A stretch of 43,288 nt of DNA. It comes from CAYVDH01 sp964450355 (GTDB lineage Bacteria; Bacteroidota; Bacteroidia; NS11-12g; UBA955). The translations under genes and the position numbers were made by a program. Under the pieces are notes generated by a model. The model saw only the letters and a program-made list of their open reading frames with translations, searched no databases and was not told the origin of the DNA. The DNA is taken from NCBI GenBank assembly GCA_964450355.1, contig CAYVDH010000010.1, positions 1-43,288 of the forward strand, in the 5' to 3' direction. Positions 25,349 through 34,316 of the stretch are shown in pieces (positions within the stretch are counted from its first letter, which is position 1; every line of letters starts with the position of its first letter).

Positions 25349-26878
25349 ATGAATAAAGTAAGAGTGAGATTTGCTCCAAGTCCAACAGGACCATTGCACA
25401 TTGGCGGTGTTAGAACAGCCTTGTTTAATTATTTGTTTGCAAAACAACAAGGTGGTGATATGATTTTAAGAATTGAAGACACCGACCAAACTAGATTTGT
25501 ACCTGGCGCTGAACAATACATCATAGATTCGTTGAATTGGGTTGGAATAAAATTTGACGAAGGCACTCACGTAGGAGGACCATGTGAACCATATAGACAA
25601 AGCGACAGAAAACCAATGTACAGACAATATGCTGACCAGTTATTGGCTTCTGGAAATGCTTATTATGCTTTTGACACTGCCGAAGAATTAGACCAAATGA
25701 GAGAAAAATTAAAAGCTGGTGGCATGTCTCCTCAGTACGATGCAGTAAGCAGAATGAGCATGAAAAATTCATTAACCCTATCTGAAGATGAGGTAAAAAG
25801 AAAATTAGAAGCAGGTGAACCTTATGTAATCAGAATAAAATTACCAAGGAAAGAAGAAGTTCGATTTCATGATTTAATTCGCGGATGGGTAGTGGTACAA
25901 ACCAGTGCAATGGATGACAAAGTTCTGTTTAAAAGTGATGGTATGCCAACATACCACTTAGCCAATGTTGTAGATGACTACACAATGAAAATTTCGCATG
26001 TCATCAGAGGTGAAGAATGGCTACCATCAGCTCCACTTCATGTCATGCTTTATAAATTTTTCGGATGGGAACAAAGCATGCCTAAATTTGCGCACTTGCC
26101 TCTTATACTTAAACCCGATGGCAATGGCAAATTAAGCAAAAGAGATGGTGACAGATTAGGATTTCCTGTATTTCCTCTTGAATGGAAAGACCCAGAAAGC
26201 AATGAGATTAGCAGTGGATACCGAGAAAAAGGGTACGAAGCTAAAGCCGTTATAAACATGCTGGCGTTATTGGGTTGGCACACTTCTGACAACAGAGAAA
26301 TATTTGAAATCGAAGAATTAATCAACTTATTTAGCATAGAAAAAATAAGTAAAAATGGCGCCAAATTTGACCCTGAAAAAGCCAAATGGTTCAATCATCA
26401 ACACTTGATGTTAAAAAACAATGAAACCATTGCTAATGAATTAAAAAATGATTTTCAAAACATTGGAATTAATGCTGATTTAGACACATTAATAAAAGCC
26501 ATTTCTCTGATTAAGGAAAAAGTAAATTTCCAACACGAAATAGTGGAAAAAAGCAAATATTTTTTCGAAAAACCAAGCAAATACGATGAACAAGTAATTG
26601 CTAAAAAATGGAACAAAGAGGCTGTGAACATTTTAAATAAATATGCTGATACACTTGTTAATTTAGAAAACAAAAACGCCTCTGAATTAGAATCAAATTT
26701 TAAAGAAATGGTAACCGAGAATGGCTTAAATCCCGGAGCATTTATGCAACCCCTTAGACTGGCTATCAGCGGTGAATCTGGCGGACCCCCCTTGTTTGAA
26801 GTCATTCAATTAATAGGTCCTAAAGAATGTAGTGACCGAATTAAAAACGCCATTTCTCATATCCCTTTAACTGCTTAA
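25349..26878 (+). CDS. gltX: Glutamyl-tRNA synthetase
   Basis: Charges tRNA-Glu (and possibly tRNA-Gln) with glutamate. Class I signature residues are HIGG at 17-20 within RFAPSPTGPLHIGG and KLSKRDG at 261-267. The 509-residue length and C-terminal helical anticodon-binding domain (about 320-509) are normal for Bacteroidota. I start at the ATG followed by NKVRVRFAPSP; the frame extends 54 bases upstream through a TTG but that part covers the -7 box. A lipoprotein gene follows after 4 bases and probably shares the transcript. Confidence 0.97.
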   Translation: MNKVRVRFAPSPTGPLHIGGVRTALFNYLFAKQQGGDMILRIEDTDQTRFVPGAEQYIIDSLNWVGIKFDEGTHVGGPCEPYRQSDRKPMYRQYADQLLASGNAYYAFDTAEELDQMREKLKAGGMSPQYDAVSRMSMKNSLTLSEDEVKRKLEAGEPYVIRIKLPRKEEVRFHDLIRGWVVVQTSAMDDKVLFKSDGMPTYHLANVVDDYTMKISHVIRGEEWLPSAPLHVMLYKFFGWEQSMPKFAHLPLILKPDGNGKLSKRDGDRLGFPVFPLEWKDPESNEISSGYREKGYEAKAVINMLALLGWHTSDNREIFEIEELINLFSIEKISKNGAKFDPEKAKWFNHQHLMLKNNETIANELKNDFQNIGINADLDTLIKAISLIKEKVNFQHEIVEKSKYFFEKPSKYDEQVIAKKWNKEAVNILNKYADTLVNLENKNASELESNFKEMVTENGLNPGAFMQPLRLAISGESGGPPLFEVIQLIGPKECSDRIKNAISHIPLTA

Positions 26879-26882
26879 TACA

Positions 26883-27401
26883 ATGAAAAAAACCGCATTT
26901 ATTCTATTTTTAATCACAGGACTAAGTTCTTGTAGATTATGCACATTTACACAACAACCTGGTTCCTCAAGAACAAGCTACCCTAAGGAATTGCAAGGAT
27001 ATTTTTTGTACATTGAAAAACACAATGGCATAAAAGATACTACTTATTTTAATATCACTGAAAACTCGTTAGAAACCAACGACCCTTACCTTACCAAGTT
27101 ATGTCAATTGAGCGATACCACTACTTTGACTCATTTAGGAGATTATTATTTTTTCAATATAAGAAACTTTGATTCTACCAACCATTATTCTTGGCAAGTA
27201 TTTCCGATAAAAGCTACAAAAGATGGTCTTTATGTATTTACCTTAAGCATCACTAAACACCAAAAGAAAATAAACAAGTATTTAAAATTAAAAGCAGGTA
27301 GCCAAACAGAATTCATCATGGATTTTGAGCCTTTTAAAAATTATTGTGAAAAGAAATTAAGGAAAAGAAATGCCATTAAATTAAAAAAACAATTGAAATG
27401 A
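26883..27401 (+). CDS. Predicted lipoprotein of unknown function
   Basis: 172 residues with a signal peptide and lipobox GLSSC (Cys17 lipidated). The mature part is beta-rich with several aromatic strands (YFLYIEKHNGIKDTTYFNI, GDYYFFNIRNFD) and ends in a very basic helix (KKLRKRNAIKLKKQLK). I do not recognise a family. It begins 4 bases after gltX and overlaps the B12-binding gene by 4 bases (ATGA type), so it is embedded in the gltX operon. Confidence 0.85.
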   Translation: MKKTAFILFLITGLSSCRLCTFTQQPGSSRTSYPKELQGYFLYIEKHNGIKDTTYFNITENSLETNDPYLTKLCQLSDTTTLTHLGDYYFFNIRNFDSTNHYSWQVFPIKATKDGLYVFTLSITKHQKKINKYLKLKAGSQTEFIMDFEPFKNYCEKKLRKRNAIKLKKQLK

Positions 27402-27811
27402 CAACAAATAGACCCATAAGAATTTTAATCGCTAAAGTAGGGCTTGACGGACACGATAGAGGAGCAAAAGTTATTGCCTCTGCATTGAGAGATGCTGGCA
27501 TGGAAGTGATATATACAGGATTGCGCCAAACTCCTGAAATGGTAGTTAATGCTGCAATTCAAGAAGATGTAGATGTAATAGGTATCAGTATATTATCTGG
27601 AGCTCACAACACCGTATTTCCTAAAGTGATTGAAGAAATGAAACAAAAAAACTTAGATAATGTGCTGTTAATTGGAGGAGGAATAATACCCGATGACGAC
27701 ATGGTGGAATTGAATAACAAAGGTGTGGCTCGCTTATTTCCTCCTGGCACAGATACCAACGACATCAGTCATTACATCAAAGAATGGGTAAGCAAAAACA
27801 GACCATTTTAA
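27398..27811 (+). CDS. Stand-alone cobalamin (B12)-binding domain protein
   Basis: A 137-residue protein that is the whole B12-binding domain of methylmalonyl-CoA mutase without the catalytic barrel. The base-off/His-on motif DxHxxG is present (Asp17, His19, Gly22 in LDGHDRG), followed by GISILSGAHN (the SxL region) and LLIGGGIIPDDD (the GG motif). It could be the small subunit of a split acyl-CoA mutase whose large subunit lies elsewhere, or a B12 carrier or sensor. It overlaps the lipoprotein gene by 4 bases; a barrel gene follows after 7. Confidence 0.92.
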   Translation: MTTNRPIRILIAKVGLDGHDRGAKVIASALRDAGMEVIYTGLRQTPEMVVNAAIQEDVDVIGISILSGAHNTVFPKVIEEMKQKNLDNVLLIGGGIIPDDDMVELNNKGVARLFPPGTDTNDISHYIKEWVSKNRPF

Positions 27812-27818
27812 CTCAACC

Positions 27819-28433
27819 ATGAACAAAATTGCATTATTATCATTTCTTTTAGTCTTTACCACTTTGGCAAAGGCGCAAACAGAGGTTGAAAATCCTATTT
27901 TAATTTCTGCAGGAATAGGAGTACCTAATACTCCCCGATTCTTTTTTAATTATTTAAAATCTGAAAGTTTAGCATTTAAATCCACTGGAGTTGGACCTTA
28001 TCATTTTAAAGTCGAATACCAACCTAAATGGTGGCTAGGTCTTGGACTTAACATCAACCACATGCAATACACTGTGGAATACGATCAAAACATTTTTGAT
28101 TCAGCATTAGGCAAATTCACACCTAATACCTATAAAATTGAAAGTAAAAACACAGCATTCAATGCTAGAATTAATTTTCATTTTTTTAATCCAGAAAAAT
28201 TTGAAAAATCTGATTTATACTTTGGATTAGGAATGGGTTACCGAACTGGCAGCTTTAAAATCAGTTCAAAAATTCAAGGTTATGAGCCTAAAATAAAATT
28301 GCCAAATATCTTGAGATTAGGTTTTGAAACCACTTTGGGATATCGTTATTACCTCACAGAAAATATTGGATTATTTTCTGAACTAGGCATAGCTAAATCT
28401 GTATTGCAACTTGGGGCTACAGTTAGGTTTTAG
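27819..28433 (+). CDS. Small outer-membrane beta-barrel protein
   Basis: 204 residues with a signal peptide ending TLAKAQ. The remainder alternates hydrophobic and polar residues in eight or so strands (GLGLNINHMQYTVEY, FNARINFHFF, YFGLGMGYRTGSFKI, LGFETTLGYRYYL, GLFSELGIA), closing with a terminal strand VLQLGATVRF that ends in Phe, the usual Bam recognition feature. Function unknown. Its stop TAG overlaps the opposing HldE-domain stop by 4 bases (TTAG). Confidence 0.85.
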   Translation: MNKIALLSFLLVFTTLAKAQTEVENPILISAGIGVPNTPRFFFNYLKSESLAFKSTGVGPYHFKVEYQPKWWLGLGLNINHMQYTVEYDQNIFDSALGKFTPNTYKIESKNTAFNARINFHFFNPEKFEKSDLYFGLGMGYRTGSFKISSKIQGYEPKIKLPNILRLGFETTLGYRYYLTENIGLFSELGIAKSVLQLGATVRF

Positions 28434-28936
28434 TTGTTAATTGCTGAATCTAAAATTTTTCTCTCTATAGCAGAAGTAGAATAACCCTGAATAAAATCAA
28501 TAGTTTCAACTCGTCCATTGTTTTCTAAAACAATGTCTGCTCCAACAATGTTTTCAATGGCATAATCTGCGCCTTTAACTAACACATCTGGAACAATTTT
28601 TTTAATGAGATCATATGGAGTATCTTCATCAAACAAAACAACAGCTGAAACACTCTCTAAGCCAGCCAATATATACATTCTTGATTCCTCTGATTGAATA
28701 GGTCGAGAACTTGATTTGCCTAATCTTTTAACAGAACTATCTGTATTCACTCCTACTATCAATACATCTCCTTTGTCTCTGGCTTTTGATAAATAATCAA
28801 CATGTCCTTTGTGCAACAAGTCAAAACATCCATTAGTAAACACAATTTTTTTATTGTTTAACTTTGATTCATTTACAAATTCAATCAATGATTGAAGGTC
28901 TTTAATTTTATCAGAAATAAGTTGATGGTGTGACAT
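28430..28936 (-). CDS. D-glycero-beta-D-manno-heptose 1-phosphate adenylyltransferase (RfaE domain II)
   Basis: A 168-residue nucleotidyltransferase equal to the C-terminal half of HldE alone. The cytidylyltransferase-type HxGH is at 42-45 in FDLLHKGH, and GYSTSAIERKIL near the end is the STSxI motif. It would activate heptose 1-phosphate to ADP-heptose for LPS core; no kinase half or other heptose gene is in the window, so this role is by family only. It lies 8 bases after the flippase-like gene in the panD unit. In Bacteroidota such free domains are commonly annotated rfaE2. Confidence 0.9.
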   Translation of the reverse strand: MSHHQLISDKIKDLQSLIEFVNESKLNNKKIVFTNGCFDLLHKGHVDYLSKARDKGDVLIVGVNTDSSVKRLGKSSSRPIQSEESRMYILAGLESVSAVVLFDEDTPYDLIKKIVPDVLVKGADYAIENIVGADIVLENNGRVETIDFIQGYSTSAIERKILDSAINN

Positions 28937-28944
28937 GAAAAAAT

Positions 28945-29904
28945 TTATGTTTTTACTCGTTTTGCCATGATGATGTAGGAAATGGTTCCGGCAAATATAA
29001 TCATGATGATGTTGCTTGTAAACATGACAATAGCAAACGATTTGGCTTGAGTTTCTGCTAATTTAAACAATTGATTGAGCCCTACTTGAACTGTGCCAAT
29101 GGTTGCACCACCAGCAGGAGCAGGAATAATTACACCCAAAGAACTAAATACTAATATGGCCAAACTTCCAGCTAATCCAATAGGCTGTGTGAAATCAAAA
29201 GCCAAAATCAAGGTGTAAGTCATCATCCAATAACAAAACCAAATTAATACGGTGTAAAAAATATACAATACAGGTTTTTTGATGGTAAATATGCTTTTTA
29301 CACCATCTACAAACCCCTTAAACATTTTCATGAGTTTGCCTTCTCCTTTCAACATTGAATTGGATTTAAATAAAAAAATCAAACCCAAAACCATTACAAT
29401 TAAAACAGTGTATAGAATCCACTCATTTCCTTTTAATTTCAATAACACATTTTCATTGATGTAATTGTACAACAAATCAAATTGCAATATGACACTGCCT
29501 GTAATGACAATAACTAACATGATTAAATCCAATATCCTTTCACTAAGTACTGTTCCAATAAGTACATTAAGAGGTATATTTTCTGATTTAGACATCAATG
29601 CACAACGGGTAATTTCTCCTGACCTAGGTATTCCAAGATTCACTAAATAACCTGTCATGATTGAATGATAAGAATTTCCTAATTTAGTATTATAACCCAG
29701 AGGTTCCATTACAATTTGCCACCTCAACGCTCTGATTAAAACAGCAAACACACCAACAGAAACAGACAATAAAACAAACCAAACATTTGCTTTTTTTAAA
29801 TCAACTTTAAATTCTTGGAAACTAAAATTTCTGAATATAAAATACCCAACAAGAATGCCAACTAAAGCAAAAATAGAATACTTTATGATGTCATTTTTTT
29901 TCAA
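28945..29904 (-). CDS. UPF0104-type integral membrane protein (flippase-like), second copy
   Basis: 319 residues with about eight hydrophobic helices (near 7-24, 40-60, 118-142, 163-182, 210-232, 240-262, 290-313) and the family landmarks GYLVNLGIPRSGEITRC and IIPAPAGGATIGTVQVGLNQLF. It belongs to the LPG-synthase transmembrane-region family; the lysyl-transfer domain is absent, so lipid transport or an unknown role is more likely than lipid aminoacylation. Its start overlaps the panD stop by 4 bases and the HldE-domain gene follows after 8. The window's other member (9675-10628) is only distantly similar by eye. Confidence 0.9.
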   Translation of the reverse strand: MKKNDIIKYSIFALVGILVGYFIFRNFSFQEFKVDLKKANVWFVLLSVSVGVFAVLIRALRWQIVMEPLGYNTKLGNSYHSIMTGYLVNLGIPRSGEITRCALMSKSENIPLNVLIGTVLSERILDLIMLVIVITGSVILQFDLLYNYINENVLLKLKGNEWILYTVLIVMVLGLIFLFKSNSMLKGEGKLMKMFKGFVDGVKSIFTIKKPVLYIFYTVLIWFCYWMMTYTLILAFDFTQPIGLAGSLAILVFSSLGVIIPAPAGGATIGTVQVGLNQLFKLAETQAKSFAIVMFTSNIIMIIFAGTISYIIMAKRVKT

Positions 29905-30245
29905 ATTTTATTGGCTTTATTTGGGAACACTAATGTAGGTTGATGGGATTTTGCTTCTTCAAAATCCATAGTTGCAAAACTAATGATTATCAATTCATCT
30001 CCAATCATTCCTCTACGAGCAGCGGCACCATTTAGACCAACAATCCCACTCCCTCTTTTACCTTTTATTACATAAGTCTCTAAACGTTCTCCATTGGTAT
30101 TGTTTACTATCAATACCTTCTCATTTTCAATCATGTTAGCAGCATCTAATAAATCTTCATCAATGGTAATACTACCTATGTAATTGAGTTCTGTAAAGGT
30201 AATTTTAACATTATGGATTTTAGACTTTAATACTTGAATCATCAT
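29901..30245 (-). CDS. panD: Aspartate 1-decarboxylase
   Basis: Makes beta-alanine for pantothenate. The proenzyme self-cleaves between Gly24 and Ser25 (YIGSITID) to form the pyruvoyl group; counting from the first of two methionines places Ser exactly at 25, supporting this start. Further conserved blocks are VNNTNGERLETYVIKG and SGIVGLNGAAARRG. The 114-residue length is normal. panC is not adjacent; gpsA lies upstream with 42 bases between, and a -7 box there suggests an own promoter. Its stop overlaps the flippase-like gene by 4 bases. Confidence 0.96.
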   Translation of the reverse strand: MMIQVLKSKIHNVKITFTELNYIGSITIDEDLLDAANMIENEKVLIVNNTNGERLETYVIKGKRGSGIVGLNGAAARRGMIGDELIIISFATMDFEEAKSHQPTLVFPNKANKI

Positions 30246-30255
30246 AAATTGGGTG

Positions 30256-30263
30256 CAAAGTTA
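30256..30263 (-). promoter_or_regulatory. Candidate -7 box for panD
   Basis: On the - strand this reads TAACTTTG, an exact TAnnTTTG match, ending 10 bases before the panD ATG. The expected 5' leader would be only a few bases. The nearest TTG upstream is 25 bases away, slightly too far for a standard -33 element. Confidence 0.45.
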
Positions 30264-30287
30264 AATGAATAAGTATTCTAAAAAAAA

Positions 30288-31283
30288 TCAAGACAACAGT
30301 TTGGTTAACTCATGCATGACCAACTTGGCATTTTTATGGTTATAAATCACATCATAAACAGCTTGCAGGATGGGAACATTGGCATTTGTCTTTTGATTAA
30401 TTTCATAAAGTGTTTTTGTTGCATAATACCCTTCTGCCACCATGTTCATTTCCATTTGTGCACTTTTAACAGAATATCCCTTGCCCAACATGTTTCCAAA
30501 GGTTCTGTTTCGACTAAATTGAGAATAGGCAGTGACTAATAAATCTCCTAGATAGGCATTTTCCTTTACGTCCCTATGTGTTTGCTTATTGGCTTCCAAA
30601 AATCTTTCCATTTCACGGGCAGATGCCGAAACTAATACCGCCTGAAAATTATCTCCATAGCCTAAACCATGGCATATCCCACTGGCTATTGCATATACAT
30701 TTTTTAATACGGCAGCGTATTCTATTCCATCTATGTCTGTTGTGAAATTTACATTGATGTATGCACATTTAAACAAATGGTGAACCTCCTCTGCCAATGC
30801 ATTACTGGTGGAAGCTACAGTTAAATAACTAAGTTTCTCCATGGCAACTTCTTCTGCGTGACAAGGACCTGAAATTGCCGCAATATTGTTTTCATCCACT
30901 TTCCATTTATCAATTAAGTAATGGCTAATGATTTGATGGCTTTCTGACACAACTCCTTTTACAGCAGAAATTATTTTTTTCGATTTTAAATCTTCAAGAG
31001 ACAATAAAGACAACTGTTTATCTAAAAATGCAGATGGAATTACTAACAATATCAAATCGCTTTCTAACACGGTTTGTTTAATATCACTTAGTACTTTTAT
31101 TTTATTTAAATCAAGAGTAACATCGGTGAGGTATCTAGGATTGTGTTTTTTCTTGATTACAAATTCACCATCTTCAAATTTATTAAAGCTCCAATTAATC
31201 TGGCAATCAACTCCACTGTCGCACAATATTTTAACTAGTGCAGTAGCCCAACTTCCGTTTCCCAATACTCCTATTTTCAGCAT
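30288..31283 (-). CDS. gpsA: NAD(P)-dependent glycerol-3-phosphate dehydrogenase
   Basis: Reduces dihydroxyacetone phosphate to sn-glycerol 3-phosphate for phospholipids. The N-terminal nucleotide-binding loop GVLGNGSWATAL is at 5-16, followed by AVKGV, SGPCHAEEV, the catalytic lysine region YAAVLKNVYAIASG and the substrate loop SRNRTFG. Length 331 residues is normal. It stands divergent from the GT2 gene at 31358 with 74 bases between, and lies 42 bases before panD. With pssA it belongs to phospholipid synthesis. Confidence 0.96.
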   Translation of the reverse strand: MLKIGVLGNGSWATALVKILCDSGVDCQINWSFNKFEDGEFVIKKKHNPRYLTDVTLDLNKIKVLSDIKQTVLESDLILLVIPSAFLDKQLSLLSLEDLKSKKIISAVKGVVSESHQIISHYLIDKWKVDENNIAAISGPCHAEEVAMEKLSYLTVASTSNALAEEVHHLFKCAYINVNFTTDIDGIEYAAVLKNVYAIASGICHGLGYGDNFQAVLVSASAREMERFLEANKQTHRDVKENAYLGDLLVTAYSQFSRNRTFGNMLGKGYSVKSAQMEMNMVAEGYYATKTLYEINQKTNANVPILQAVYDVIYNHKNAKLVMHELTKLLS

Positions 31284-31342
31284 AGAGTTATCATTGTATT
31301 GTTGCGAAATTAAGGTTTTTACAACCTTCTCAAAAATTTATT

Positions 31343-31350
31343 TAATATTG
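31343..31350 (+). promoter_or_regulatory. Candidate -7 box for the GT2 gene at 31358
   Basis: TAATATTG differs from TAnnTTTG at one position and ends 7 bases before the ATG, like other putative leaderless starts here. A TTG at 31319-31321 region is not clear, so support is weak. Confidence 0.3.
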
Positions 31351-31357
31351 CAGTCAA

Positions 31358-32206
31358 ATGGAGTTAAGTGTTATTTTTCTTAGTTATACCAAAAATGACG
31401 ACATATTTGAAATGACAAATAAGGCCATTGATTCACTTTTTAACTCCGAATCGAATGAAATTACTTTTGAGGTGATTGTGATTGAAAGCAATCCACAATT
31501 TCATGAAAAATACCAATTCCCAAGTTCAGTAAAAACGATTATTCCAAATGAAAAATTCAATTTTCACAAGTTTTTAAACATCGGTATTAAAGAAGCTAAA
31601 TTCAATCAAATTGCCTTGTGCAACAACGATGTTATTTTTCATCAATCATGGTACTCAGAATTATTAAAAATTAAAAAACTCAATCCTAAAATTTGTTCAT
31701 TTTCGCCATGCGAACTAAATGAAAACAACCAATATCAATCTCATGAACTTGGATATGATGTACGAACTCATATTAAAGGTTGGTGTATTGTTACAGACAA
31801 AGACAATTTATTAAAAATAGGCTTACTTGACGAACGTTTTGATTTTTATTATGCTGATGATGATTATTCAATGTCATTAAAAAAACACAACATCAAACAC
31901 GCCAGAGTTTTTAGCAGCAAAGTAGAACATTTGGCAGGCAAAAACACAGAATCCAACAAAAAAGAAAACGATGTAGAATTTGACACCAACATCAAACTAG
32001 AAGGGTTGCCAAAATACCTTTTTGAAGATGATTACAAGTGGATTATTAAGAATAAAAAATTATTGGATGGGCATTTAAAGTTTCATAAAAAATGGGGCAA
32101 TAGAAGAAGCATTTCTCTTAAAAACAAAATTTTTAAACTTTTACAACAACTAAATTTAGGATTCTTGGGTTATTATTTATTTTGCAGCAACAAATCATCT
32201 AATTAA
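31358..32206 (+). CDS. Family 2 glycosyltransferase
   Basis: A soluble GT-A type enzyme of 282 residues. The nucleotide-sugar strand LSVIFLSYTKND opens the protein, CNNDVIF (about 88-94) occupies the place of the DxD metal motif, and DERFDFYYADDDYSM carries the catalytic-base region. It lacks transmembrane helices; a basic, hydrophobic C-terminus (KLLQQLNLGFLGYYLF) could attach it to the membrane. Donor and acceptor are unknown. It is a lone + strand gene whose end overlaps the T9SS gene by 12 bases. Confidence 0.88.
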   Translation: MELSVIFLSYTKNDDIFEMTNKAIDSLFNSESNEITFEVIVIESNPQFHEKYQFPSSVKTIIPNEKFNFHKFLNIGIKEAKFNQIALCNNDVIFHQSWYSELLKIKKLNPKICSFSPCELNENNQYQSHELGYDVRTHIKGWCIVTDKDNLLKIGLLDERFDFYYADDDYSMSLKKHNIKHARVFSSKVEHLAGKNTESNKKENDVEFDTNIKLEGLPKYLFEDDYKWIIKNKKLLDGHLKFHKKWGNRRSISLKNKIFKLLQQLNLGFLGYYLFCSNKSSN

Positions 32207-34309
32207 CAACACCTGTCCAAAGGCGTTGCTTTTTTTGATGTATGGACCATTTTGAGTGGTATAAAACAGTTTCCAAATGTACAAATCTTGTTGGGCTTTT
32301 TCACCCATGTAAGTCCCATCCCAACCTTCGTTATTTTTATCTGTTGAATACACTTTTTGACCCCATCTGTTATACACTTCAAATAACTGAACAGTGATGT
32401 TTCTACCCCTAGGAATGAATTTCGCATTTAACAAATCATTGTCAGGTGAAAAGGCATTAGGCATAAATAAATCACAATATTCGTTGTTAAAGAAAACAAA
32501 TATTGAATCTTCGGCAACCCCACATGGGTTTTCAGCTCTAACCGAATATTTCCCCGGAGTGAAAGCGTATATGACACTGTCTGTACTACCGGTACTCCAT
32601 TGGTATTGAGCATTAAAACTCGAAGCATTTAACTTTAAAGTAGCACCTTTACACAACAATGTATCTTTCCCTAATTGAATGACAGGCGCAGTTGAAAATT
32701 CAACTTCAACAGTATCGTTGTTACTGCATTTTCCATAAGTAACTTGAACAATGTATGTTCCTGTTCTATTCACATTAATGGATTTAGAGCTCTCACCGGT
32801 GTTCCATAAATAAGTACCTATTTCATTTGCATCAAGCAAAACACTTGGACCTGAGCATATGGCGGAATCTTTCCCTAAATTAGGATAAGGTATATCTTGA
32901 ACCCTAAATGGTATAACAGTAGTATCGCTACAATAGGCATTACCGACAATGTGTCTCACAGTATGATTACCTGGAGTATTGATTATTAATTGATTTAAAT
33001 TGTTAACAGCATAATTATCGAATTGACCATTACTTGATGCAGGAATCAGATTAATGACTTGTTTATTTAAGCAATAAAATGAATCAAGACCAACAAAAGA
33101 ACTATTTAAATTAGGCAATACCTTTACTACAACTGTATCTCTCCCTTTGCAACCTGTAAGGGCAGCTGCAACATGAACTACTTTGTATGAACCTGTATCG
33201 GAGTATGTATGAGTTGGTGATTTCAACAAACTGGAATCGGAATCTCCAAAATACCATCTAAAATAAGTCAATGTATTATCTGTATTTGTAAAATGAAAAT
33301 TATTATTTTTTAGACACTGAAATGTATCATTGATACTTGCACTACCTACAGGGCTAGGCAACACTACTACATCAAATCGCAAAGTATCTCTACAACTGGA
33401 TGCTTGCAAATTAACCATGGTCACAATTTCTACTTCTACATTGTACCTACCTGGTTTTTTGTAGGTTTTTTTCATTTTCTTAAATGTTTCAATTGGTGTA
33501 CCATCATCGTAATTCCAATTGTATGTATAAGATGCTGGCAAAGAAGAAATGATTGGTTTAGGATCTACTTGAAAAAAATTTGTTTCAAGACATTGCACAC
33601 TGTCTTTAAGTTCAGAATAATCAATGTAAGCATTTACTTTTTGATACACTCTAACAGGCTTAACAAATACATTTCGACAGCCAAGGGCAGGTGTCATAGT
33701 CACATTTGCGGGTATTGAGCCTGCTATTGTGTACGATTTCATTACTGGGCTTGAAGTGGAATTGGTGTTGTCTCCAAAATTGATGATAAAAGTTGCTCCA
33801 GGAATGGTAGTAGTACTTTTATTTTCAAATTCATATAAATTTTTTTGTTGGCAGCTATCAAAATACTTCACAGTAAAATCCAATGTCGCTGAGTATGTAG
33901 TGGCGCTGACAACACTGTTTCCCGAAGTAAGATATAAAGGATCAGTCCCATTATTATCGTGTTCGTAAATAGTAAAATAATAGGTTAACCCAGTTTTCAA
34001 ACTGTCAATTTTAACAGTATTAGGACCTGAACCATTGTAAACGATGTAACAACCTGTGCCGTATTGAGTTGATTTTCCAAAATTTTTATCAGCAGCATAG
34101 TTTGTTAAATCTGTTGGGCTAAAATCAGGAGCAGCTCCTTGTCTAGCAACAACAATGCGGGCTAAACCATCGCCTGTTGTCCAACTCAATTGAACAGATA
34201 TGCATGTTACGTTAGAAATTGTAAGGTTTGTGGCATTCACTGTTGGACGTGCTGCAAACAGTGTCAAAAAACTAAAAAAAAACGCAATATAGAGTATGCT
34301 TTTTTTCAA
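32195..34309 (-). CDS. Fn3/PKD surface protein with type B T9SS sorting domain
   Basis: Exported protein of about 704 residues. After the signal peptide (ending near TLFAARP) comes a fibronectin-III-like domain (about 25-140), then PKD/Ig-like domains (FNFGDNT-type core FIINFGDNTNS, YNWNYDDG, FRWYFGDSDSS) and two cysteine-bounded Ig-like repeats with LGKDSAICSGPSVLLDA and LGKDTLLCKGATLKLNA. The last 90 residues are a type B sorting domain: MPNAFSPDNDLLN, YNRWGQKVYST, EGWDG, and terminal FGQVLLIR. The open frame begins at an ATG at 34342, but a -7 box (34317-34324) and a better-shaped signal peptide favour the TTG at 34309. Likely a surface adhesin. Confidence 0.9.
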   Translation of the reverse strand: MKKSILYIAFFFSFLTLFAARPTVNATNLTISNVTCISVQLSWTTGDGLARIVVARQGAAPDFSPTDLTNYAADKNFGKSTQYGTGCYIVYNGSGPNTVKIDSLKTGLTYYFTIYEHDNNGTDPLYLTSGNSVVSATTYSATLDFTVKYFDSCQQKNLYEFENKSTTTIPGATFIINFGDNTNSTSSPVMKSYTIAGSIPANVTMTPALGCRNVFVKPVRVYQKVNAYIDYSELKDSVQCLETNFFQVDPKPIISSLPASYTYNWNYDDGTPIETFKKMKKTYKKPGRYNVEVEIVTMVNLQASSCRDTLRFDVVVLPSPVGSASINDTFQCLKNNNFHFTNTDNTLTYFRWYFGDSDSSLLKSPTHTYSDTGSYKVVHVAAALTGCKGRDTVVVKVLPNLNSSFVGLDSFYCLNKQVINLIPASSNGQFDNYAVNNLNQLIINTPGNHTVRHIVGNAYCSDTTVIPFRVQDIPYPNLGKDSAICSGPSVLLDANEIGTYLWNTGESSKSINVNRTGTYIVQVTYGKCSNNDTVEVEFSTAPVIQLGKDTLLCKGATLKLNASSFNAQYQWSTGSTDSVIYAFTPGKYSVRAENPCGVAEDSIFVFFNNEYCDLFMPNAFSPDNDLLNAKFIPRGRNITVQLFEVYNRWGQKVYSTDKNNEGWDGTYMGEKAQQDLYIWKLFYTTQNGPYIKKSNAFGQVLLIR

Positions 34310-34316
34310 ACGATTA

